Source of the DNA: Nevskiaceae bacterium
GTDB taxonomy: Bacteria; Pseudomonadota; Gammaproteobacteria; Nevskiales; Nevskiaceae
Direction: 5' to 3'
Assembly: GCA_004297005.1 (NCBI GenBank)
Contig: SCVA01000039.1
Span: 62,001 to 126,000, forward strand
Length of the DNA stretch: 64,000 bases
A program made the translations under genes and the position numbers. This document shows positions 26,885 to 35,582 of the stretch, piece after piece. The notes beneath the pieces were generated by a model. It was not told the origin of the DNA. It searched no databases and saw only the letters and a list, made by a program, of their open reading frames with translations. Position 1 is the stretch's first letter. Each line of letters starts with the position of its first letter.

Positions 26885-28267
26885 ATGAGCAATTCAAAAT
26901 GGGAGAAGCTCTATCGCAGTTATCGTAGTCCGAGGTTTACAGAACCCTCGGAGAAAATCGCCGCCGCCATGTTCGAGCTCATACTGGATGGCATTATAAA
27001 TAGCCCATCGAATTGGCAGGAAAACACTGAGACTGTAATGCGGAGTAACTCGCGCAGCCCATTCGCCTGCGAGCAGATGAAATGTCGCTTGGAATCTGGT
27101 CTGTACGATGAATTGTCCGAATTGGCCAGCGGATTTCGTGATGTGCGCTCGCACGAGAGTAGTCAACCATACGACGACGTCTATCAGGCCGCATTGGTTA
27201 TGTTGACGGTTGGATTCGCCTCCAGTCCAGCAGCAGAAGCAATCACGGGAAAAAGAAGTCTCTTCAGGGGACAAAACGATAGTTGCCGGACCATCTATCC
27301 ATCGGTCTATCAAGAACACCGGGGAGGAACGTTGAGCAGTCGCGCGGAACGTGCTGATCGTGCCGCGCGAATGGTCTCCATACGAATGAATTTGTCTTAC
27401 GACGACGCTCTCGCCGTAGTTCAGCACTATGGCGCGAGGAACGAGTTAAACACCCAGACATGGTTGATGGATGTCACATGGTCACCGTGGGTGGCGCTGT
27501 TTTTTGCATCGCACCACGATCCACGAAGCCTAAAGTTTGGATCGGAAGGCGTTGTCTGGGAGGTCTTCAGGAATGAATATGAAAAAATGACGGGAAACGG
27601 TGCAGTGCTCGGCAATATTCGAGTTTCAATGCCGCAAGCCGTGCCCAGAATCGATGCGCAAGCCGCAGCATTTGTTTCGGCTGCATGTCCCTCCATGATT
27701 GCCCAGTATCTTCCAATAGAAGTCTGCCGATTTCGGCAGCATCGGGGAGTTTTCTTTGAAGATGCCGAATTAGGAATCACACAGGCCGTGATCTATCCAG
27801 AATCGGACGCATGGCTGGATTCGATGCGGGCTATCAGATCTGATTTGGATCATGAAGATTTTGATTGCCATAAAGTTACCGGCAATGTTCCTCGCAGTGT
27901 TTATTGCGATCCTTACAAAACGGAGCCCTACTACGATTTATTATCTCAATGGGTTGTCCGATATGCGAAGCCGGAACAAAAAAATATTATCGGCCATTCA
28001 AATTTTACCCGCGCGATGGATTACTTGGTGGCATTTCATGTGGGCGTTGTTAGGTGCGACGGCGACCCCACATTCAATGGCAAATACCGAAGAGCATCAC
28101 TGCACAGGCTGGAAAAAGCGATGAGAAATTTGATCCAACAAGCAGAACGCAAGAATTGCGATTCATTGGATTTACGAGAAGCGATACTCGAGCCTTATTG
28201 CGGCGACGCTGGAGGAAACGACGTTTTGCTGTTGTTCAATTTGCTTAAACAGCCCCTCTCAAAATGA
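26885..28267 (+). CDS. FRG-domain protein (island)
   Basis: A 460-residue cytosolic protein. ATG 26885 follows GGAG (26871-26874); a longer in-frame start at 26846 overlaps the Sel1 gene. The FRG domain is recognised by LFRGQND (about 126-132), QHYGARNELNTQTWLMDVTWSPWVALFFAS (about 180-209) and surrounding hydrophobic strands. The domain is named for its FRG motif; its molecular function is not settled, and it is common on mobile elements and in defence neighbourhoods. No second domain is visible in the C-terminal 200 residues. The gene is visibly richer in A+T than its upstream neighbours, suggesting a different donor. Confidence 0.82.
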   Translation: MSNSKWEKLYRSYRSPRFTEPSEKIAAAMFELILDGIINSPSNWQENTETVMRSNSRSPFACEQMKCRLESGLYDELSELASGFRDVRSHESSQPYDDVYQAALVMLTVGFASSPAAEAITGKRSLFRGQNDSCRTIYPSVYQEHRGGTLSSRAERADRAARMVSIRMNLSYDDALAVVQHYGARNELNTQTWLMDVTWSPWVALFFASHHDPRSLKFGSEGVVWEVFRNEYEKMTGNGAVLGNIRVSMPQAVPRIDAQAAAFVSAACPSMIAQYLPIEVCRFRQHRGVFFEDAELGITQAVIYPESDAWLDSMRAIRSDLDHEDFDCHKVTGNVPRSVYCDPYKTEPYYDLLSQWVVRYAKPEQKNIIGHSNFTRAMDYLVAFHVGVVRCDGDPTFNGKYRRASLHRLEKAMRNLIQQAERKNCDSLDLREAILEPYCGDAGGNDVLLLFNLLKQPLSK

Positions 28268-28371
28268 ACATATCCATGATCACCGCGAAATTGCGCATCG
28301 CCATAAAATGAGACGATAAGTTCCAGAATAGTCATTATTGCCAAATAAAACCCGCAAGAGGATTTTTAAGA

Positions 28372-30351
28372 ATGAACAATTGTCTATCGCTACGCGCTGG
28401 AATATGCCTGACACTCTATGCGGTAAGTTTTTCTTGTTTTTCACAGGCCATTTCTTACGAGGAATCGATAAAAATTGTCAAACGACAAAATTTGGAAATT
28501 CCTCGAATGCTCGAACAGATCGATTGTGAGATTGATCGCCAGCCCTCAGGAGATGCGCCAAAAAACAATGGATTGGAATACTCGCCAGAAATTCAGAGTT
28601 TAATTAAACTTGGCGAAAAGAATGGTGCAGCAGGATTGGCAGGACTAAAGTTATTGGCGGAGAAAGGAAATGCGGAAGCCATGCAGTACATCGGCGTCTT
28701 GCATGCCAATGGGGAATGGAGTTTAAAACAGGATTACGATGAAGCTTGGCGTTGGTTTGTAAGGGCTTCGGCCAAGGGAAACCTCTTTGCAGATCGCAAT
28801 TTGGGTTTAATGCTACTTTTCGGACAAGGCGGATACGAAAGACCAGACCAAGCCTTCCATCGTTTTCTGCGCGGAATACGAAGGGGGCATCACGGAAGAA
28901 GAACAGCGGTTGATCTCATACACGCACTGATTGTCTTAACAACCGATGGGTACTTTGATTCAGATCGGCCCGTCCAAAGTAGCCAGTGGAATTTAGGCCC
29001 AGATCCCATTGGAATCGCATTGGCATGTCTTGAGAAGAACTATTCGCTTTTTGAAGCGTACGATTTTGCTCGTCTGCTAGGATCAACGAGTTCCGTACTG
29101 CCTCCAGATTTTGAACAGCTCACGGTTTTCAACTCTGAGCGTTATCACTATCCGCGCGTAAAATCCAGATTTGAAATCGATCCGGGAAAAGTCAGAAATA
29201 ACTTCAATTCAATCGCTGCAAGCCGCCTTTTAAAATTAATCGGCAAGGGCGCGTTGGAAACTGCTTATCGTGAGCTTGACATCAAAAACAAGGAGAGCGT
29301 CGAAAGGTACAAAAAGGCCATACAGGCCAATTACTATTGGCCGATTAACGAGAGCATTATTTCCCATAGCTGGACGTATGAAAAGATTCGCCTTCGCAGC
29401 CCTGATGAGCGATGCGCTTATAGCACTATATGCAGTGCTCTGACAGTCAATGGCTACGGTCAGTCTGCAAATTTATCTGTAGTGCTGAGCGAGTTAATGC
29501 AGAAAAAAGATGGCGACAGCGAAGAATACATACTAGCCGCGCGTAGAGATCTTGCCAGACTTTCCCGGCTTTTACTGCCTGGAGCAACCATTACCAGTGC
29601 GGATCGATACTTCGCCTATAGCGTATTCCTGCAAGATGCCAGTTACGTTACGCCTGTTTCCACATTTATTGATTCAGTCAATACTTTGCTGCTGAACCGA
29701 ATACTTGAGTGGGGCATGCGGGAGGCTCCAGCCATGATTCAGAATGGGCGCGCCGATTTGGCGCACGACACTTTGCGCGCCGGCTTAATGAGTGGAAAAA
29801 TAGATTTTTTAGACTACGCTCAGATGGCCAAAATATGGAATCACCAGCTACCCAGCAATTCTATCGATTATGAAAACTGCTTGTGGCCGCCAGGATTTGA
29901 GTTTAGCAGCATGGGATTTAGGACCGCATTCGGAAGGGCCCCGAACTGTCGTGACATGTGGGCCATGGACTTAAAGTTTCATGACGCAGAAGGGAGGGCT
30001 GAGATTTTGGCGGCTAGTTCTGCAGGATGTACTGGCTCCGGAACCGGATCTGCGTTCTTGTTATCTATGTCGGACTGCGTAGAAGAGAAGCTGAACAATG
30101 CCGGATTATCTTCCGCTTCCGCACACCCGATAGTTTGGATGCGCGGAAAGGTGGATAGTTTGTCGGAATTTAAAAAGTCGTACGTTCAATGTCTGCGCGA
30201 TAGATATTTGTCTAAAATCGCGTGCAAATATGATGCAGCTAATGCATTATTTCGCAAGCCCGTTCTTTCACGAGCGGCAGTAACTGCTCCGCCTTTTCCG
30301 TATGCGGCCAATCCCGGTTGGGTCGATTTATTATTCCCCATGAGCCGATAG
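28372..30351 (+). CDS. Secreted Sel1-like repeat protein, A+T-rich (island)
   Basis: A 659-residue protein with a signal peptide (MNNCLSLRAGICLTLYAVSFSCFSQA). Sel1-like helices occur at about 75-170: GAAGLAGLKLLAEKGNAEAMQYIGVLHANGEW and DYDEAWRWFVRASAKGNLFADRNLGLMLLFGQGG. The remainder is long, helical and of unknown kind, with several cysteines in the last 160 residues. Base composition matches the FRG gene rather than the GC-rich Sel1 gene at 25504, so these two genes probably arrived together. Not related to the first Sel1 protein beyond the repeats. Confidence 0.72.
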   Translation: MNNCLSLRAGICLTLYAVSFSCFSQAISYEESIKIVKRQNLEIPRMLEQIDCEIDRQPSGDAPKNNGLEYSPEIQSLIKLGEKNGAAGLAGLKLLAEKGNAEAMQYIGVLHANGEWSLKQDYDEAWRWFVRASAKGNLFADRNLGLMLLFGQGGYERPDQAFHRFLRGIRRGHHGRRTAVDLIHALIVLTTDGYFDSDRPVQSSQWNLGPDPIGIALACLEKNYSLFEAYDFARLLGSTSSVLPPDFEQLTVFNSERYHYPRVKSRFEIDPGKVRNNFNSIAASRLLKLIGKGALETAYRELDIKNKESVERYKKAIQANYYWPINESIISHSWTYEKIRLRSPDERCAYSTICSALTVNGYGQSANLSVVLSELMQKKDGDSEEYILAARRDLARLSRLLLPGATITSADRYFAYSVFLQDASYVTPVSTFIDSVNTLLLNRILEWGMREAPAMIQNGRADLAHDTLRAGLMSGKIDFLDYAQMAKIWNHQLPSNSIDYENCLWPPGFEFSSMGFRTAFGRAPNCRDMWAMDLKFHDAEGRAEILAASSAGCTGSGTGSAFLLSMSDCVEEKLNNAGLSSASAHPIVWMRGKVDSLSEFKKSYVQCLRDRYLSKIACKYDAANALFRKPVLSRAAVTAPPFPYAANPGWVDLLFPMSR

Positions 30352-30481
30352 CAGGGTTCCACCGTAAAACTCGTTGCCGAATGCTCAGAAAACGCGACTA
30401 AATCGCAATGAATAGAGTGGCTATTAGGGACGCGCTAGAAAACCCGATGCTAACTGCTCAGTAGGGTAGTGAACCCGAACG

Positions 30482-30640
30482 CATGGGGCCCTTGGCGACG
30501 CTCTGTATTCGCAGACACCTCTGGCCAGCGAGGCGATGATGGACAAGGGATTAGTGCCCAGCGTCGCGCCTATCCCCGCACTGGTCAGCGAGTTCGCTTC
30601 GCAGAAGCTGCAATTGAAGTCCGACCAAGGATTCCAGTCC
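30482..30640 (+). pseudogene. Truncated duplicate of the start of the next secreted-protein gene
   Basis: 30484-30633 closely matches 30854-31003 (offset 370 bp) and stays open in the corresponding frame (GALGDALYSQTPLASEAMMDKG..., matching GALGDALPSQTPLASEATMDKG...). It lacks the signal peptide and start codon and diverges after KLQLKSDQ. It looks like a relic of a tandem duplication or recombination next to the intact gene. Confidence 0.7.
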
Positions 30641-30755
30641 CATGGAGAGCGCAGATGCTCAGTGAGATCGCTACAACTTCAGGCGATGACGCCAGAACTT
30701 CGTCCTTGCTATGGACCAGATCGGCGTCATCCTTGAACAGAGCAGGTCGGGTGAA

Positions 30756-32273
30756 ATGATGAACACAGGGTGGGGTATTTTTCCGATTCTTTTCGCACTC
30801 CCGACCTTGGCGGCGGAGCCGTTCATCCTGATTCCTATCGCGCTGCAAGCGCGTGGGGCCCTTGGCGACGCTCTGCCTTCGCAGACACCTCTGGCCAGCG
30901 AGGCGACGATGGACAAGGGATTGGTGCCCTGTGCCGCGCCTGTCCCCGCGCTGGTCAGCCAGTTGGCGTTGCAGAAACTGCAATTGAAGTCAGACCAGCC
31001 CTCGTCTTCCGTCGTCACCGAGGCCTACTGCACGCATGAGCAGTTTCCCGCCGTAGTGTTTGTTCGGGTCAGCGAACCGGCTCTTCGTGGTACGGCGGGC
31101 TACTGCGGTGCAGCTCTGCTGCGGCGACACGAAGGACGGTGGCGCACGCTGTGGACGGGGTTGGTGCCGGAAGGTGAGGATCAGATGCAGGGACCTGAAC
31201 CCGATGGCGCCGGTGGGCTGCGGTTCTGGTTCGAGCATGCCGACCCGGAACAGCCCACCGTTCGGGAAGGCTGGCAATTGGTCGCCAACCCTGCGGCATC
31301 GCCAGGCTGTGCCGTTCCTGCGGGCCACGTTTCGGCCCAGGCACTGGAAGCGGGCGCCCTTCAGCTCTGTGCCCGTTGGTTTGGAAAAGGTCCGGCACGA
31401 AAGGCGGTATTCCAGCCAGCGATGCCCTACGACACCGGAATCGTGAGCTGGCCGCCCTACCGGCTCCAGCATGATTCCGGCGAATTTGCGCCGCCCTCGC
31501 CGGGCGAAGGGGCGGAATTCATCCAGGCTTTCCGTCCGTTGGAGTTGACGGCCGTGTGCCGGCAAGCGTCCGGCTCGCATGCGCTGCTGGTGCAGCAGCA
31601 GTGCGAAGGCACCGGCTGTGCGCCGCTGATGCGTCGGGTTGAGCAGAGTGCGAATGGCTGGCGCGAGCGCTGGCTCGGCGACCGGGGCTGGAAGCCGCTG
31701 GAAAACCTGCTGCGCTGCGGGCCGGGGGAGCAGGCGCTGAACCCGGAAGCGCCGTTCAAGCCCTGTGCCTGTGCCGTGGACGATGCTTCGTCGCCAGCGA
31801 ACACGGTGATGGATTTTGAGAAGACGCTGCGGGCACTGGGTGCCGCCCGGCCGCTACCGGTGCCGGACAACGACGCGCTGGACCTCTGGCTGCACGCCGA
31901 AGGGCCGGAGATTGCCAAGCTGGCGGGGAGCTGGGATCGCCTGTGGCAGCGCGCTTCTGCGGCCCCCTTGCAGCGGCTGGACGATCTGGCTGCCGGTGAC
32001 TACCGGGTGCAGCGCCTGCGCATCGATCAGGGGTGGGATTCCGCCGAGTGGGTGCAGGTACACCATCCCCGCAGCGGCCTGCGCGCCTGGCTCAAGGCCC
32101 CGCTGATGGACAGCCGGCGCGGCGAGACGGTGTTTTCCAGCGAAACCGACTGGCGCCTGAGCGCGTCGGGTGTGCTGCAGGTAGATCTGGGACGCTCGGC
32201 CGGTGGCGGTGCGGTGGCCTGGAATATCGGCGATGACATCGCGCGCTGGGGCTTTCGGCCCGTTTCGCAGTGA
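30756..32273 (+). CDS. Secreted cysteine-rich hypothetical protein (island)
   Basis: A 505-residue protein; ATG 30756 (next to ATG 30759) gives a signal peptide MMNTGWGIFPILFALPTLAA. The mature part is rich in paired cysteines spread along the chain (AYCTHE, GYCGAA, PGCAVP, LCARWF, VCRQ, QQCEGTGCAP, LRCGPG, PCACA) and in tryptophan and glycine, suggesting an exported beta-rich, disulfide-bonded protein. No family recognised. The segment after the signal peptide is duplicated upstream at 30482-30640. Base composition returns to GC-rich here. Confidence 0.65.
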   Translation: MMNTGWGIFPILFALPTLAAEPFILIPIALQARGALGDALPSQTPLASEATMDKGLVPCAAPVPALVSQLALQKLQLKSDQPSSSVVTEAYCTHEQFPAVVFVRVSEPALRGTAGYCGAALLRRHEGRWRTLWTGLVPEGEDQMQGPEPDGAGGLRFWFEHADPEQPTVREGWQLVANPAASPGCAVPAGHVSAQALEAGALQLCARWFGKGPARKAVFQPAMPYDTGIVSWPPYRLQHDSGEFAPPSPGEGAEFIQAFRPLELTAVCRQASGSHALLVQQQCEGTGCAPLMRRVEQSANGWRERWLGDRGWKPLENLLRCGPGEQALNPEAPFKPCACAVDDASSPANTVMDFEKTLRALGAARPLPVPDNDALDLWLHAEGPEIAKLAGSWDRLWQRASAAPLQRLDDLAAGDYRVQRLRIDQGWDSAEWVQVHHPRSGLRAWLKAPLMDSRRGETVFSSETDWRLSASGVLQVDLGRSAGGGAVAWNIGDDIARWGFRPVSQ

Positions 32274-32335
32274 GCGCGCGCGGGAACAGGGTGGCCAGCA
32301 GAACAGCGACAATGAACGACCCAAGGGAGAGGCGC

Positions 32336-32992
32336 ATGCGGACACCACGCCAAGGGTTGATCGCCTTGATGCTGCTGTGTGGGCCGCTGGTATTGTCGGC
32401 GGAGTCGCCGACCTCGGCGCCCAGCGGGTCGCTGTCGATGAAGGTTTCTGAGTATCTCATCTATGGCGATGAATACCGGCTTCAGCGCAAGACGACGGTT
32501 GATCCGCTGGTCATCATTGATCCGAAGTCGAAGACGGGCTATTCGATCAACTGGGGCAAGGATCGCGACGAAAAGGACTATCCGACGTTTCTAGTCATGG
32601 TTGCAGGCTCGACAGATTGGGATCTCAAGTCTGTTCGCGACGAGGCGGCGCTCAAGCTCAAGGAGTTGGGTGATGTCTGTGGCCCTGCGGGCAGGATCAC
32701 GGCGATGACAACCCCATCTCCGCAATCCTTGGGACGGGGCGGCAAGGTCGCAATGCACTTCAAAATGATCGCTGTGCGCGGCTGCACCGAGGCGGGCGTG
32801 TATAGCGAAGCAGTCAACTCCAAAAAGAAGGGAGTGGATTGCTTCGTGGACCGTGAGGACGAGCGATTCGCTGAAATCGTGAAAGAGCCGTGTTGTTTCA
32901 ACTGGAAAGATTTCGACGGCTTCCTTAACCAATGCATCGCGGACATCCGCGCCTACAAGCAGCAGCGCGGACTGCTGCCCGCCCCGCACTGA
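32336..32992 (+). CDS. Secreted six-cysteine protein, short paralog (island family A)
   Basis: A 218-residue protein; ATG 32336 follows AAGGGAGAGG and gives a signal peptide (MRTPRQGLIALMLLCGPLVLSA). It aligns along its whole mature length with residues 30-213 of the protein at 24302-25507: PKSKTGYSINW, VCGPAG, MTTPSP, RGCTEAG, DCFVDR, PCCF, FLNQC, then RAYKQQRGLLP where it ends. The six cysteines (115, 150, 169, 186, 187, 200) are all conserved. It lacks the C-terminal extension of its paralog. No described family recognised. Confidence 0.75.
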   Translation: MRTPRQGLIALMLLCGPLVLSAESPTSAPSGSLSMKVSEYLIYGDEYRLQRKTTVDPLVIIDPKSKTGYSINWGKDRDEKDYPTFLVMVAGSTDWDLKSVRDEAALKLKELGDVCGPAGRITAMTTPSPQSLGRGGKVAMHFKMIAVRGCTEAGVYSEAVNSKKKGVDCFVDREDERFAEIVKEPCCFNWKDFDGFLNQCIADIRAYKQQRGLLPAPH

Positions 32993-32999
32993 GGCCCGC

Positions 33000-33638
33000 A
33001 TGCCGACCCACGAACCCGCACCGACTATGCAACGGGCTTTCGAGATTCAGCTCGAATACGCCTGGCGGGTGACGCGCTGTGCGCTGCGGTCCGACCAGGA
33101 AACGGAACGGGTGCTGCGAGCGGCACTGGCCGAAGGCGGAACTGCGGTCCGGGGCGAAGACGGGCTTTCGCTGGGGAATACGCTGCCGAAGGCCATCCTG
33201 ACCGCGCGCCCCTGGGCCGAACTACTCATTGAGGACCACGGCGCCGACCTGCCGTCGCGTCTGCGCGATGTACTGGCGCAAACTCCGGAGGCGCGACGAC
33301 CGGACGAAGCGCTGATCGCCGCGCTCTGCCGAGCCGCACCGGGGCCGAGACTGCTGGTGCTGGGCTCGCTCTGGTCGATATTCAGCCCATCGAGCCTCGC
33401 CGAGGCCGCTGGCGAGACCGAAGCCCATCTGTTGCTACGTGCGGCGCCCCTGGTGCAGGCCATGGATGCCGCCTGCTCGCCGCTGCCCGATACCGAGCCG
33501 CCAACGGCCGCCTGGGCCGACCCCGGGCGCTGGGGGCTGGTCCGTGCGGCGCTGTCGGCCTGCGGTGAACTTCGTCAGGCGCTCACACCGCCTCCCGGAT
33601 TCCTTGGGGATGTGGCTACTTCAAGTAGACCTGCTTGA
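33000..33638 (+). CDS. Hypothetical protein (island), last cargo gene
   Basis: A 212-residue cytosolic, Ala/Leu-rich helical protein (EIQLEYAWRVTRCALRSDQETERVLRAAL...). It starts 7 bases after the stop of the short six-cysteine paralog, so it is probably co-transcribed. The opening helices faintly recall sigma-factor-like or regulator proteins, but no motif supports a call. Its 3' end overlaps the convergent recombinase gene by 23 bases. Confidence 0.5.
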   Translation: MPTHEPAPTMQRAFEIQLEYAWRVTRCALRSDQETERVLRAALAEGGTAVRGEDGLSLGNTLPKAILTARPWAELLIEDHGADLPSRLRDVLAQTPEARRPDEALIAALCRAAPGPRLLVLGSLWSIFSPSSLAEAAGETEAHLLLRAAPLVQAMDAACSPLPDTEPPTAAWADPGRWGLVRAALSACGELRQALTPPPGFLGDVATSSRPA

Positions 33639-34497
33639 CGTATCTTCCACGGCCCTCGCCGTGCCCAAGGTTGCGGCTGGCCGCGGCTAGGGCTTGATTC
33701 TCTGTCAGACCTTCTTCGAGCCCCCGCTTTCGGACGGCACGAGTGAATGAGTAACGCAATGCATGCCCTTGGAAGCCCAGACGATTCAAGCAACTCGAAT
33801 ACATCCCCAGGGCGCTCTTCTTCGATTTCGCCGGAGAGCCGTCGTCGTATTGAGCCAGATACCCGCCATTGGCCTCGGCGGCGGCCAGCGCTGACTTAAT
33901 CGCTTCGAGCGCGCGAGCAGGGTGGGGAGGTTCCACGAACCGCTCTCGCCCTCCCTTGGTACCGTCCACGACATACACGCGTCCTTCCTTTGGCAACTGC
34001 TTCAGCCATTGCCTCAGCCGGAACGCAGGAACGCAAACGGCCTCGGATCGACGCAGACCAACCGTTTCCTCCAGTTCCATCACGGTCGCAATCCAACCGC
34101 GATCCAACTTTTCTACTTTCGACTTGATTGTCGATACGACCTCTGGGCTCGCCGCCGTCTTGGTCCCATCGCGACAGCGTTTTCCAAGACCTAGAGCAGC
34201 ATTTGAGTAGTTCGGGTCCTTGGCCAGACTGCTTTTGCCGACCTGAGTCAGCGCCACGCGAATAGCGGCCATACGGTTTTGTCTGGTGCCGACGGATTTC
34301 ACCTGCGCGTTCAAGTGCACCGCATAGACCCTCAGCTCACGGCCGCCAATCTGGTCGGCCGAATGAATTTGAACGTTTGCGCGGAACATCGCTGCACCAA
34401 AATCGGCATACGCCTGGTGGCGAGCCTCCAGCGTCAGGTGTGCGCCGCCGGCCTTTTTCGACTCCGCTGTAAGTGAACGGATCAGCTTCTTGCTCAT
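33616..34497 (-). CDS. Second tyrosine recombinase (integrase-domain protein), right end of island
   Basis: A 293-residue recombinase unrelated in detail to the left integrase. The catalytic set appears complete: box I arginine in ETVGLRRSEA, box II histidine and arginine in GHALRYSFTRA, LGHGEGRGRYVKQVYLK with the final histidine and the tyrosine nucleophile. It belongs to the integrase-domain proteins often found in integrative and conjugative elements. Lying about 1.1 kb inside attR, it may be a separate element's enzyme captured in the island, or may act on the structured DNA at 34560-35075. Confidence 0.8.
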   Translation of the reverse strand: MSKKLIRSLTAESKKAGGAHLTLEARHQAYADFGAAMFRANVQIHSADQIGGRELRVYAVHLNAQVKSVGTRQNRMAAIRVALTQVGKSSLAKDPNYSNAALGLGKRCRDGTKTAASPEVVSTIKSKVEKLDRGWIATVMELEETVGLRRSEAVCVPAFRLRQWLKQLPKEGRVYVVDGTKGGRERFVEPPHPARALEAIKSALAAAEANGGYLAQYDDGSPAKSKKSALGMYSSCLNRLGFQGHALRYSFTRAVRKRGLEEGLTENQALAAASRNLGHGEGRGRYVKQVYLK

Positions 34498-34559
34498 GTC
34501 GTGGTACTCCGATTAGTTATCGAATCAAATTTGTGAGAGCCCCCTCTCCCCGTCGCGGC

Positions 34560-34633
34560 CATGGGCCTGACCGACTGTTTCGTCAGTCCGTGATGCACAC
34601 GGACTGATTAGAAGAAACGACCGCAGGCCCATG
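34560..34633. other. 74-bp three-stem hairpin upstream of the second recombinase
   Basis: The outer arms CATGGGCCTG (34560-34569) and CAGGCCCATG (34624-34633) are perfectly complementary. A middle GTTTC/GAAAC pair and a perfect inner stem CAGTCCGTG/CACGGACTG (34584-34592, 34598-34606) with loop ATGCA are nested inside. It starts 63 bases upstream of the recombinase start. It could be a structured RNA or a folded recombination site. Confidence 0.7.
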
Positions 34634-35037
34634 AAACGCTGCGAGTTGAGTTTCGGAACCCCTGAGCCAGGCCCCTTTTAGGGACCTAGAGCGGCGTGCG
34701 CCGCGCCCACTTCTGGGCAGGTTGGCCGGCCGGAGCCGGAGCTGTTTCTTCTGGTGCTGCGCTTTACTGCAGAGATGCGTTGAGAAGAGGGGGCAGAATG
34801 CGCCGTCACGGTGTCGGTAACGGCTGGAATGTAGGTTGTGCATGGTTTTGCTGGTCACAAAAAAATGCGTCACTTTTACGGTGGCAGGTAAAAGTAGTAG
34901 CTGCGCGTATCTCGCCGAGGTGGAATGCCTCGGCTGGTAGCGCCAAGTTTTCAATTACAAAGGTGGGTGTGCGCCTTGGCGTGCCGTTGCCGGGTTGAGG
35001 CGAAAGCGAGCGGTTGGCGCAGCGGTCGTCTAGCCTG

Positions 35038-35075
35038 CGTCACACCTTGCCGATGAGATCGGCAAGGTGGTGACG
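35038..35075. other. Long perfect hairpin, 12 bp plus 5 bp stem
   Basis: CACCTTGCCGAT (35043-35054), loop GAG, ATCGGCAAGGTG (35058-35069) is perfect. It is extended by CGTCA (35038-35042) and TGACG (35071-35075) across one bulged G. No U-run follows, so it is not an ordinary terminator. Confidence 0.75.
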
Positions 35076-35582
35076 TGACGGAAGACCTCGGTGGGTGTCC
35101 AGATGAGGCTGGATCGGTGGGGTGCTGTTGCCGACAGCTCGGGTCTTCGCCCTGACGGGCAGAATTCTGTTGATGCTTCACTGCCGCATTCGCATTCTAC
35201 GGCCGAGGGATCGACGCACTTCCTTTGAGACCCCAGAAATGAGTCCATCCCAGAGCCGTTGCGACGCGGCTACGAGAGTCTAGAACTACAGTCGCAGCAG
35301 GGCTGCGAGGTGCAAAGAATTGCTGGGTGTTGGTTGCGGAGGTTCAGCTCGCCACCGTGCATACATACTAGGACACTGACCGGTAACAGTGGTGGGGCGA
35401 AAGACACGGTTTCGCCGGACTATTTGCTCACGCTTCTGGCACAGCAACCCGTCAACTAGCTCTGGTTGACTGTTCCGCAAATCAGCAGTCGTAGTCGTGC
35501 CTGCAAGGGTTTCAGCGGCGCGAAAATGCTACAATTGCGGAACAATTTGTGGATTAAGTTGCTGATTCAGATTGATAACGAT

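Larger units (their letters stand above)
34498..35582. other. 1.1-kb non-coding right end of the island
   Basis: No convincing gene is present; a 123-residue minus-strand frame (34583-34954) has no coding character. The region holds two strong inverted repeats (34560-34633 and 35038-35075), a GCGGCG/CGCCGC hairpin near 34690, and candidate integrase arm motifs TTCCGCAAA (35473-35481) and ATTGCGGAA (35534-35542) just before attR. Confidence 0.6.

Noticed and set aside
34583-34954. 123-residue minus-strand open frame over the nested hairpin
   Set aside because: It runs through strong inverted repeats and has no coding character; the structure explains the sequence better.
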